NCBI GenBank assembly: GCA_020633335.1
Contig: JACKDU010000002.1
Coordinates: 1,114,267 to 1,178,266, forward strand
DNA: 64,000 nt
Reading direction: 5' to 3'
DNA from: Myxococcales bacterium
GTDB lineage: Bacteria; Myxococcota_A; Polyangia; Nannocystales; Nannocystaceae
A model generated the notes under the pieces. That model had not been told where the DNA came from. It made no database searches and saw only the letters and a list, made by a program, of their open reading frames with translations. A program made the position numbers and the translations under genes. Below, piece after piece: positions 53,901 to 60,356 of the stretch; the stretch's first letter is position 1, and each line of letters begins with the position of its first letter.

Positions 53901-56900
53901 TCGATCACCACCATCCCGTGGGCGCGGTCGAAGGGCGCGCGGACCAGCAAGGTCGCGGTCTCGCCGGGCTCGTAGCGCCGGCGATCGGGGACGAGGTCGA
54001 CCCGCCGCTCGTCCTGCTCCCAGACGGTCGCGTCCTCGCCGTAGACGTAGAAGGTCCGCGCGCTCTGGGCCTGGCGGCCGGCATCGTCGCGGACGCTCGC
54101 GCGCGCGCGGTAGGTGCCGGGCTTCGAGAGGTCGAGCTCGCAGCCGACCGGCGCGGCGGCCGAGACCGGCGAGCAGCCGCCGGCCGCGATCTCCTCGGTC
54201 GAGTACTCGTAGACCCAGCGCCCCTCCCGCTCGATCGCCCGGCGCTTGGTCTCCTCGCGGACCAGCTCGATCGTCACCGGCGCGTCGGCGATCCGCTTGC
54301 CGTCGAGATCGACGACCACCGCCTCGAGGCGGGCGCGCTCGCCGGCGCGGTAGACGTTGCGATCGGCCCGGACGCCGACGTAGCGGAGCGCGGGGTGGAC
54401 GACGAAGGAGGAGCGGCCGGCGATCGCCTGGCGGTTCTGATCGGTGACCGAGGCCTCGAGGGTGTAGGTCGCGGCCTCGGGCGCGTCGCCCTTCGCCGGC
54501 GTCGTCCCCTTGGGCGCGTGGAGGTCCTGCTCGACCGCCTTGACCGCGTGCTCGACCGCGAAGACGCCGCGGGCGTCGAGCGCCCCCTCGCCCTCGGCGA
54601 CCAGGATCCCGCCGCCGCTCCCGGGCCCGATCTCCCAGCCCCGCCAGCCCCAGGGGCTGGTCCAGCGCTGGCCGAAGGAGAAGCCCTCGTTCTCCGGACC
54701 TGGCGGGGTGTAGCCGCTCTCCTGCCGCCGCATGGTGTAGCGGACCTCGCCGCCGACCAGCGGCGCGCCGTGGAGGTAGCGCCCCTGGATCTCGGCCTTG
54801 AGGAGATCGCCGAAGACCAGCGGCGACGCCTCGAGGCGCTCGACCGCGACCTCGAACTCGGGCGCGCGGTAGCTCTCGACCGCGAACGAGTGGTAGAAGT
54901 CGCGCGCGCTCCCGAACCACCCGCCGGAGACCGAGAGGTTGACCTGGTGGTCGCCGAGGTCCGCGCCCTCGGGGATCGCCACATCGACCGAGAAGGTCCC
55001 GAGCGCGCCGATCGTCGCGTCGCCCTCGGCGACCGTGTGGCCGCGGGGGCCGGTGACCGTGTAGCGCGCGGTGAAGCCGGTGCGCCAGAGATCCACCCCG
55101 CCCTCGGGCCCCGGCCCCTCGCGCCGGAGGATCCCGCTGAGGTGGACGGTCTCGCCGGGCTTGTAGAGCTGGCGGTCGGTGTAGAAGAACGCGCGCGGCT
55201 CCTCCTCGCCGGCGCCGCCGCCCCACCACGACCCCGAGATGTCGCGCTCGAGCGGGAGGTAGGCGAGGTCGTCGCCGCGGCGGGCGAGGACGTAGGCGTC
55301 GTAGTCGACGTTGCCGGTGAAGCGGAGATCGGCGAGGCCGCGGGCGTCGGAGCGCCCCCGCCAGAGCGGGCGATCGTTGGCCCGCGCCCGGAGCTCGAGC
55401 TCGACCCCCTCGAGCGGCTCGCCGCCCTCGATGCTGGTCACCAGGATCGTCCCGCGGCCGCGATCGAGCGCCGCCGTCACCCCGAGGTCGGTGACCTCGA
55501 CGAAGCGCCCGAAGCCGATCCGCTGGCGGTAGCCCCAGCGGGTGAAGGGGTTGGAGCGGGCGCTGAGGAAGAGCACCTTGCCGGGCTCGAGGAGGCGCCG
55601 GAGGTCGAGGTCGACGCGCTCGGGGAGGCGCTTGCTCGCCGGCGTCGGGTGGGTCTCGGAGCCGGTCGCCGGCGGCATCCCGCTCGGCCAGCCGGCCTCG
55701 ACGTCGAACCAGCGGTTGCCGAGGAAGTCATCGAGCTCGGGGGCCGTCAGCGCCCGCGAGCGGACCTCGACCTCGTCGAGCCCGGCGACCCGCAGCGCGA
55801 GCGTGCGGGCGCTCCCCCGCTCGAGCACCGCCGGGTCGTAGACGCCGTCGACGATCTCGAGCTCGGGCTCGTAGGGCGCGGTCTTCACCGTCCCCTTCCA
55901 CGGGCTCGTCATCTCCTGGCCGTGGATGTCCCGAAGGCCAGGATCGACGGTGATCGCGTAGGTCGTCGACCCCTCGAAGCGGCCGCTGAGGTGGAGGCCG
56001 CCGCCGCCGTCGTCGACCGCGAACCCCTCGACCTCGGGGCTGATATGGACCCGCTCGGCGAGCTTGGGGTCGGCCTGGAGCGGGGTGGTGGTCGCCAGCC
56101 AGATCCCGTAGCGCGGGTTGCAGCCCTCGCTCGGGCACTCGGCCCCGCGGATCGCCAGCGGCGGGTAGGTCGAGAAGGTGAAGCTCTGGACCTTCGCCGC
56201 GTTCGGCCCCTCGCCGAAGGCGCCCGCCGGGATCGTCACGGTGTAGCGGGTGTCGGGCTGGAGCCGCTCCTTCGGCCGCAGGACCATCACCCGCGCCCGC
56301 GGCTCGCGCTCGGCCTCGGCCCGCGCGGCCCCCTCGAGCGATCCCCAGCCGCTCTCCGGCACCGGCACCAGCGCGATCGCGCCCCCGCCCCCGCGGAGCT
56401 CGAGGCCGGCCGCGAGGAGCTCGTCGGCCCGCACCGCCTGGTTGAAGCGGAGGACGATCGGCGCGTCGAGGAGCGCCTCCCCCTCGCCGCTCGCCGGGTA
56501 GCTCGACTCGAGCGCGAGCGTCGGCGTGTTAAAGGTCCAGCGCACCTCCTTCTCGAGGACGCCGCCGAGCGTCGAGCTCGTCCCCGCCGGCACCGACACC
56601 GTGTAGGTGGTCGAGAAGGGGAAGCGCCCCTCGGCCTCGAAGGCGAGCGCCTGGGTGCCGAGCCAGCGGACCTTGCCGGGCGGCGCCGGCTCGATCGAGA
56701 TCGGCACCGCCTCCTGGCGGAGCTGATCGACCGAGGCCAGCGGGACCATCGGCTGGTTGAAGGCGACGCTGACGCTGCTGAAGATCCCCTCGCCCCCCTC
56801 CGGGCTCCGGCGGAGGACCGCGAGGGGCCCGGCGGCGACCGGCGGCGGCGCCTCGCCGGCCTCGCTCGGCGGCGGGAAGGGGAGCTCGATCCGCTCGCTG

Positions 56901-57154
56901 ACGCTCGGCGGCGGCTGCGGGCCCTCCTGGGGCCGCAGCTCGAGGGCGACGTCACCGGCCTCGGAGACCAGCGGCGGCACCCCGTCCCAGAGATCAAAGG
57001 AGCGCGGCAGCGCCGGCAGCGGCTCGGTCTTCTCCGGCTCCTGTCCCTTGGTACAGGCGCCGACGAGGGCGGCGACCGAGGCGAGGGTGCAGAGCTGGAC
57101 GACCGCCCGCCGGGAGCGGCGCGCATTTGCGGGTACACGGGGACGCATGGTCAT
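50966..57154 (-). CDS. Alpha-2-macroglobulin family lipoprotein with thioester motif
   Basis: This 2062-residue product is the longest gene in the window. It has a signal peptide with lipobox LVGAC. Macroglobulin domains follow, with repeated DRxxYKPGETVxL-type strands (FFYTDRQLYKPGETVHLSGIL, VRADRNVYRAGERARLEAV). An alpha-2-macroglobulin core has PENLTSFRVMAVAV and the thioester motif YECSEQTASRLLP (Cys near 1544), and an alpha-helical thioester domain and receptor-like end complete it. Bacterial members trap foreign proteases in the periplasm and often pair with penicillin-binding protein 1C; no pbpC lies in this window. The start is ATG 57154 or 57148; a TATCAT -10 box lies 13 nt upstream of the first. 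Confidence 0.93.
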   Translation of the reverse strand: MTMRPRVPANARRSRRAVVQLCTLASVAALVGACTKGQEPEKTEPLPALPRSFDLWDGVPPLVSEAGDVALELRPQEGPQPPPSVSERIELPFPPPSEAGEAPPPVAAGPLAVLRRSPEGGEGIFSSVSVAFNQPMVPLASVDQLRQEAVPISIEPAPPGKVRWLGTQALAFEAEGRFPFSTTYTVSVPAGTSSTLGGVLEKEVRWTFNTPTLALESSYPASGEGEALLDAPIVLRFNQAVRADELLAAGLELRGGGGAIALVPVPESGWGSLEGAARAEAEREPRARVMVLRPKERLQPDTRYTVTIPAGAFGEGPNAAKVQSFTFSTYPPLAIRGAECPSEGCNPRYGIWLATTTPLQADPKLAERVHISPEVEGFAVDDGGGGLHLSGRFEGSTTYAITVDPGLRDIHGQEMTSPWKGTVKTAPYEPELEIVDGVYDPAVLERGSARTLALRVAGLDEVEVRSRALTAPELDDFLGNRWFDVEAGWPSGMPPATGSETHPTPASKRLPERVDLDLRRLLEPGKVLFLSARSNPFTRWGYRQRIGFGRFVEVTDLGVTAALDRGRGTILVTSIEGGEPLEGVELELRARANDRPLWRGRSDARGLADLRFTGNVDYDAYVLARRGDDLAYLPLERDISGSWWGGGAGEEEPRAFFYTDRQLYKPGETVHLSGILRREGPGPEGGVDLWRTGFTARYTVTGPRGHTVAEGDATIGALGTFSVDVAIPEGADLGDHQVNLSVSGGWFGSARDFYHSFAVESYRAPEFEVAVERLEASPLVFGDLLKAEIQGRYLHGAPLVGGEVRYTMRRQESGYTPPGPENEGFSFGQRWTSPWGWRGWEIGPGSGGGILVAEGEGALDARGVFAVEHAVKAVEQDLHAPKGTTPAKGDAPEAATYTLEASVTDQNRQAIAGRSSFVVHPALRYVGVRADRNVYRAGERARLEAVVVDLDGKRIADAPVTIELVREETKRRAIEREGRWVYEYSTEEIAAGGCSPVSAAAPVGCELDLSKPGTYRARASVRDDAGRQAQSARTFYVYGEDATVWEQDERRVDLVPDRRRYEPGETATLLVRAPFDRAHGMVVIERDGIAETRPITVEGGSATIEVKIGATMIPNLHVGVVLDRGRVEVPGAPPEQDLGRPAQAFGTIELEVSPESKRVVVELDPDRTELAPKETLRLRLKTRTSGGEALPAALAVMVVDEGVLSLIGYQTPDPLAFFHRKRSPGARVFDLRSYLLRRQDVEPPQGNEQSENQKAPEEPMAEAEYAPPPAPGASAADRAEGGAKFAEEKASPAKPKPVLTRAANKDATTALALGGDTGAASEVSLRTLFSTTAYFNPEVRTDERGEATIEIPMPENLTSFRVMAVAVDPAVADRFGSADTRVRVRKPIMLRPSLPRFANLGDRFEAAVMVDNQSGADQAIQVGVRGLGIALDGAERTSVEIPAGESREVRFPMHVDAVGRARLQFAALASAGRDATEVTFPIQLPATRQAFADYGVTDASVARLIKAPMDALPGFGGLELALSSTALSGLEDAARYLLDYDYECSEQTASRLLPIFVLGPILEGFAITDGAGAERRQAIGKAGIARILARQNWDGGFRLWDTPSRSWPYVSAWVTFALIEGKNAGFEVDARALDRALDYLGSYLRDEEVTPWGRYYDWSSRAFALWLLSREGRGSEHFARVWAHRADLPLYAEGWMLSAARRFGRDDVVERLRGELLARATFDAKVAHFVEGRSEDLADGLQLLMHSNVQTDAILLQALLEVAPEEPLLPKVMAGIMAERDLRDGGRWPTTHANAWALLAANRYFTTVEKETPDFVARIFLDQGFAGAQEFRGRSLAVSEQKIGMRRLQEAPEQTLTLAKEGPGKLYYRIGLRYAPADLTMKAEDQGFVVYRSYEAVAQGGGAVDPDAVRRLEDGTWEIKAGTLVKVDLTIVVRDRATYVVVDDPLPAGLEGQNPRFQTTLQDVGGAYGAGGGGALGSLFGAVSRGGYDAWWYPWWSWDHVELRDDRLLLFADRLPAGVYTYSYLAQATTIGEFTLPPIHAEGMYTPERFGHSASARVRVIE

Positions 57155-57332
57155 GGGCGGGCGGTCGATGATAGCCCAGGGGGGCCCGCGTCCGCGGGCG
57201 GGGTCGACCGTCGCGCCGCGCCACTCCGACCGTCCGCAACCACAAGGGGCCTGCCGCCGCGGGCGCCGCCGAAATTGCCGGACCGCAATGGTTGCCGCTC
57301 CCCCGCGCTCTTCTGGCATCGTAGCCCGAGCG

Positions 57333-58226
57333 ATGAACGCCACCCTCGTCCGCCGCATCCTCGGCTTCGCCGGACGGGTGCTCGCCGACTTCCGGCGCCA
57401 CAAGGGCCTCCTCCTCGCCGGCGGCATCGCCTACAACACGCTGATCTCGCTGATCCCGCTCCTCGCGGTGCTCCTCGTCGTCCTCACCCGGATCTTCGAC
57501 GAGGAGCAGATCATCACGATCGTCCGCGCCGAGCTCCTCCTCATCCTCCCGGGCGAGGTCGACGCGGTGATCGGTGAGATCCGCGGCTTCCTCGCCCAGC
57601 GCGACGTGATCGGCGGGGTCGGCCTCGTCGTCCTCCTCTTCTTCGCCTCCCTCGCCTTCCGCATGCTCGAGGACGCGCTGGCGATCATCTTCGAGCACCG
57701 GCGGATCCCCGGCCGCCGCCGCCTCTGGTTCTCCGCGCTCCTACCCTACATCCACATCCTGATCCTCGGGGCCGCGCTGATCGCCCTGACGACGATGGTC
57801 GTGGTCCTCGACACGATCCACAACAACGGCGCGACCTTCCTCGGCCTGCCGATCTCGGAGCTGACCTCGGCGCTCCTCTACGTCGGCGGCTTCGCCGGCC
57901 ACGTCCTCCTCTTCACCCTGATCTACCGGCTCATGCCGACGATCAAGGTCCGCTTCCGGCGGGCGCTGGTCGGCGGCCTGACGGCGTCGGTGCTCTGGGA
58001 GATCATCCGCCGGGTCCTCACCTGGTACTTCACCAACCTCTCGATGATCAGCGTGATCTACGGGTCGCTGGCGACCGGCGTGATCGTCCTCTTCACCTTC
58101 GAAATCGCCTCGGTGATCATCCTCCTCGGCGCCCAGACGATCGCCGAGCTCCAGCACTCCGCGGACGCCGGCCTCCCCTGGTACGAGGCGGCCCCCGACG
58201 AGATCGCCGGCCCCACCGAGGTCTGA
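57333..58226 (+). CDS. YihY/BrkB family inner membrane protein
   Basis: The 297-residue protein has about six membrane helices with family motifs. These are LLLAGGIAYNTLISLIPLLAVLLVVL near the start, LEDALAIIFEHRRIPGRRRLW in the middle, and LVGGLTASVLWEIIRRVLTWYFTNLSMISVIYGSLATGVIVLFTFE near the end. The function of this family is not settled. It is divergent from the alpha-2-macroglobulin gene and lies 48 bp before an FHA regulator gene. Confidence 0.9.
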   Translation: MNATLVRRILGFAGRVLADFRRHKGLLLAGGIAYNTLISLIPLLAVLLVVLTRIFDEEQIITIVRAELLLILPGEVDAVIGEIRGFLAQRDVIGGVGLVVLLFFASLAFRMLEDALAIIFEHRRIPGRRRLWFSALLPYIHILILGAALIALTTMVVVLDTIHNNGATFLGLPISELTSALLYVGGFAGHVLLFTLIYRLMPTIKVRFRRALVGGLTASVLWEIIRRVLTWYFTNLSMISVIYGSLATGVIVLFTFEIASVIILLGAQTIAELQHSADAGLPWYEAAPDEIAGPTEV

Positions 58227-58258
58227 GCCGGGCGGCGATCGCGGCCCCGGGAGTGCGC

Positions 58259-58264
58259 TACGAT
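58259..58264 (+). promoter_or_regulatory. -10 box TACGAT before the FHA-AAA+ gene
   Basis: TACGAT ends 10 nt before the ATG at 58275 and overlaps an earlier in-frame ATG at 58263. This favours 58275 as the real start. Confidence 0.45.
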
Positions 58265-58274
58265 GGCCCCCTCC

Positions 58275-59732
58275 ATGGCCGGCCGGAGCTCCAGCCCGCT
58301 CGACACGACCCTCATCGAGACCCTCGAGGAGGCGCCCGCGGAGAGCGGCGATCCCCGGACCAGCCTCGCGGCGCTGGTGCTCCTCTGGTCGCGCGACGAG
58401 CCCGAGCGGGTCGGCGAGGTCGTCTGCCTGCCGCCCGGCGGCCGCGACCGCACCTACACGATCGGCCGCGCCGACCAGGCTGACGACGACGGCGCGATCC
58501 CGCTGACCTTCGGCCAGGCGCGCCCGCGCGGCCGGGTCGAGCGCGGCCCCCTGCGGGCCGCCCACGTCTCGCGGCGCCAGCTCGCGATCGCCCACGAGGG
58601 CGGCGGCGGCCTCCGGATCGAGCAGGTCGGCCGCGGCGTCCTCCGCCTCGACGGCCACCCGCTCTCCTCCGGCGTGATCTACCCCGGCGGCCTCATCGAG
58701 GTCGAGAACCGGATCACCCTGCTCTACAGCCGGCGGCCGATGTCCTGGATGCGACCTGTCCCCGGGGACATTACGCCAGAATTCCCCTTCGGCGCGGCCG
58801 ACCGCTGGGGGCTCGTCGGCGAGAGCCCGGCCGCCTGGGAGCTCCGCCGGCAGGCGGCCTTCCTCGCCGCCCGCGACGAGCACGCGCTGATCCTCGGGCC
58901 CAGCGGCTGCGGCAAGGAGCTGATCGTCCAGGCGATCCACGGGCTCTCCGCCCGCGGCCGCGCGCCGCTCTGCGCCCGCAACGCGGCGACGATCCCCGAG
59001 ACCCTGATCGACGCCGAGCTCTTCGGCAACCTCCGCAACTACCCCAACCCCGGGATGCCGGAGCGCCAGGGCCTCCTCGGCGAGGCCGACGGCTCGACCC
59101 TCTTCCTCGACGAGGTCGGCGAGCTCCCGCGCCAGCTCCAGGCCCACCTCCTGCGGGTGATGGATCGCGGCGAGTACCAGCGCCTCGGCGAGCCCCGGGT
59201 GCGGCGGGCCGACCTGCGGATCCTGGCGGCGACCAACCGCGACCCGGCCGAGCTCAAGCACGACTTCCTCGCCCGCTTCCCCCACCGCCTGACGATCCCC
59301 GGGCTCGACGAGCGGCCGGAGGACGTCCCGCTCCTCGCCCGCCACCTCCTCCGCGGGATCGCGGCCAGCGACCCCGGGCTGGTCGCGCCGATCCTCCGCG
59401 GCGACGAGCCGCTCCTCAGCGCCGAGCTCGCGGCCGCGCTCGCCACCTACCGCTACACGACCAACGTCCGCGAGCTCAGCGAGCTCCTCTGGCGGGCGCT
59501 CCACGCCAGCCAGGGCGGCCCCGCGCTCGAGGCCCCGGCCGAGCTCGTGCGCCTCGGCCGACCGCGGCCGGAGGCCGTCGAGCCGACCCCCGCCCCCGGG
59601 ACCCTCACCCGCGAGTCGGTGCTGGCGATCCTGGAGCGCTGCGGCGGGGTCAAGGAGGTCGCCTGGCGCGAGCTCGGCCTCCGCAACCGCTACCAGCTCG
59701 GGCGCCTGCTCAAGAAGCTCGGGATCGAGTAG
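58275..59732 (+). CDS. FHA-domain AAA+ sigma54-activator-like regulator lacking GAFTGA
   Basis: The 485-residue protein has an N-terminal FHA phosphothreonine-binding domain (YTIGRADQADDD...AAHVSRRQLAI, about residues 55-155). A sigma54-type AAA+ domain follows with Walker A GPSGCGKELI, DAELFG, Walker B STLFLDEVGELP, and sensor segment LRILAATNRDPAEL. A Fis-like helix-turn-helix ends it (VLAILERCGGVKEVAWRELGLRNRYQLGRLLKKLG). The loop that normally carries GAFTGA reads NYPNPGMPE, so direct contact with sigma54 in the usual way is doubtful. Such proteins are common in myxobacteria and link Ser/Thr kinases to transcription. A predicted sigma54 promoter lies 190 bp downstream. Confidence 0.87.
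   Translation: MAGRSSSPLDTTLIETLEEAPAESGDPRTSLAALVLLWSRDEPERVGEVVCLPPGGRDRTYTIGRADQADDDGAIPLTFGQARPRGRVERGPLRAAHVSRRQLAIAHEGGGGLRIEQVGRGVLRLDGHPLSSGVIYPGGLIEVENRITLLYSRRPMSWMRPVPGDITPEFPFGAADRWGLVGESPAAWELRRQAAFLAARDEHALILGPSGCGKELIVQAIHGLSARGRAPLCARNAATIPETLIDAELFGNLRNYPNPGMPERQGLLGEADGSTLFLDEVGELPRQLQAHLLRVMDRGEYQRLGEPRVRRADLRILAATNRDPAELKHDFLARFPHRLTIPGLDERPEDVPLLARHLLRGIAASDPGLVAPILRGDEPLLSAELAAALATYRYTTNVRELSELLWRALHASQGGPALEAPAELVRLGRPRPEAVEPTPAPGTLTRESVLAILERCGGVKEVAWRELGLRNRYQLGRLLKKLGIE
58757..58770. repeat. Perfect 14-bp palindrome TGTCCCCGGGGACA inside the FHA-AAA+ gene
   Basis: The palindrome encodes part of the linker between the FHA and AAA+ domains (RPVPGDIT). It has the TGTCC/GGACA core seen at gene ends elsewhere in the window. 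Confidence 0.6.
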
Positions 59733-59790
59733 CGGGCGCTCCGGACCCGACGGGTGGTCGCCGCACGCCCGGCGACCGCGCCCGGCGCGT

Positions 59791-59831
59791 GCACGGGCGG
59801 GCACGGGCGGGCGCGGGCGGGCGCACGTGCG
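59791..59831. promoter_or_regulatory. Three in-phase decamers and a palindrome upstream of the sigma54 promoter
   Basis: Bases 59791-59820 are three consecutive 10-mers GC[AG]CGGGCGG, and 59822-59831 is the perfect palindrome CGCACGTGCG. A related GGGCGGGCGCAC follows at 59842-59853. They lie about 90-130 bp upstream of the sigma54 promoter, where enhancer-binding regulators usually bind. Confidence 0.45.
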
Positions 59832-59918
59832 GGCGCACGATGGGCGGGCGCACAGCGCGAGAACGCGCGCAGAGAGCCCCGACCCCCGCCAATTCGCGGC
59901 CCCAGGCCCTCCCCGGAG

Positions 59919-59935
59919 CTGGCACGGCCCTTGCT
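59919..59935 (+). promoter_or_regulatory. Sigma54 (-24/-12) promoter
   Basis: CTGGCACG-GCCC-TTGCT fits the sigma54 consensus YTGGCACG-N4-TTGCW at every conserved position. GG of the -24 element is at 59921-59922 and GC of the -12 element at 59933-59934, so transcription should begin near 59946. It points away from the FHA-AAA+ gene and into the hairpin array. Confidence 0.8.
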
Positions 59936-59945
59936 GAGAAAGGGG

Positions 59946-60282
59946 CCAGATGACGCGCCGCGCAGACACCTCGATGCCTCGCCTCCGCGTCTCGTCCGCG
60001 CCCGCGCCGGGGAGGCGCCGCGCGGAACCTCGGAGCGGAGACGGCGACCGTGGGGAGGCGCCGTCTCCCCTCCGAACCTCGTTCGAGCTGACACCGAGGG
60101 GCCGAGCGAGCGGCGCGCTGGGGAGGGCGCCGCGCGCTCGGGCCGCGACCGGAGGCGACCTGGGGAGGCGCCTCTGGGGAGCGGTCTTGGCTGTCCCTTA
60201 GGTCAGATCGATCCGATGGCGGCCCGCGGGGAGCGAGCCGCCCGAGGGGGCGCCCCTGGGGAGGGGGCGCCCCCTCGTCTTT
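59946..60282 (+). ncRNA. Predicted sigma54-dependent RNA with six GGGGAG-tipped hairpins
   Basis: Six stem-loops follow the sigma54 promoter, each with GGGGA or GGGGAGG at its tip. Stem spans are 59995-60026, 60031-60074 (15 bp with one mismatch), 60103-60140, 60149-60177, 60218-60242 and 60243-60277 (14 bp, followed by TCTTT). A seventh GGGGAG at 60176 lies between stems. The stems differ in sequence but pair fully, so the tip is conserved and the stems are only structure. The tips contain GGA, as in CsrA/RsmA decoy RNAs, and mostly GGAGG, which matches a Shine-Dalgarno sequence. The last hairpin looks like a terminator. No convincing protein frame crosses the array. The start is inferred from the promoter and has not been observed. 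Confidence 0.6.
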
Positions 60283-60321
60283 GCGCGACGCGCCGGTCAC
60301 GCGCCGCTGGCCGATCGAAAG

Positions 60322-60349
60322 TTGACGGATCGGCCGATCCGCCGACAAT
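60322..60349 (+). promoter_or_regulatory. Sigma70 promoter with a 16-bp palindrome in its spacer, before the Hsp70 gene
   Basis: TTGACG (60322-60327), a 16-bp spacer and GACAAT (60344-60349) form a promoter whose start would fall at or next to the ATG at 60357. The perfect palindrome CGGATCGGCCGATCCG (60326-60341) fills the spacer and is a likely repressor or activator operator. Confidence 0.6.
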
Positions 60350-60356
60350 CGCGCCC

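Noticed and set aside
50999..57577. A very long open frame on the forward strand opposite the alpha-2-macroglobulin gene
   Set aside because: It is a mirror of high GC third-position bias; its protein is repetitive Arg/Ala/Gly/Asp with no domain, while the reverse frame is a full alpha-2-macroglobulin.
59950..60201. An 83-codon forward frame through the hairpin array
   Set aside because: It starts with an ATG without a ribosome-binding site, encodes low-complexity Arg/Ala/Pro sequence and ends before the last two hairpins. The paired stems explain the sequence better.
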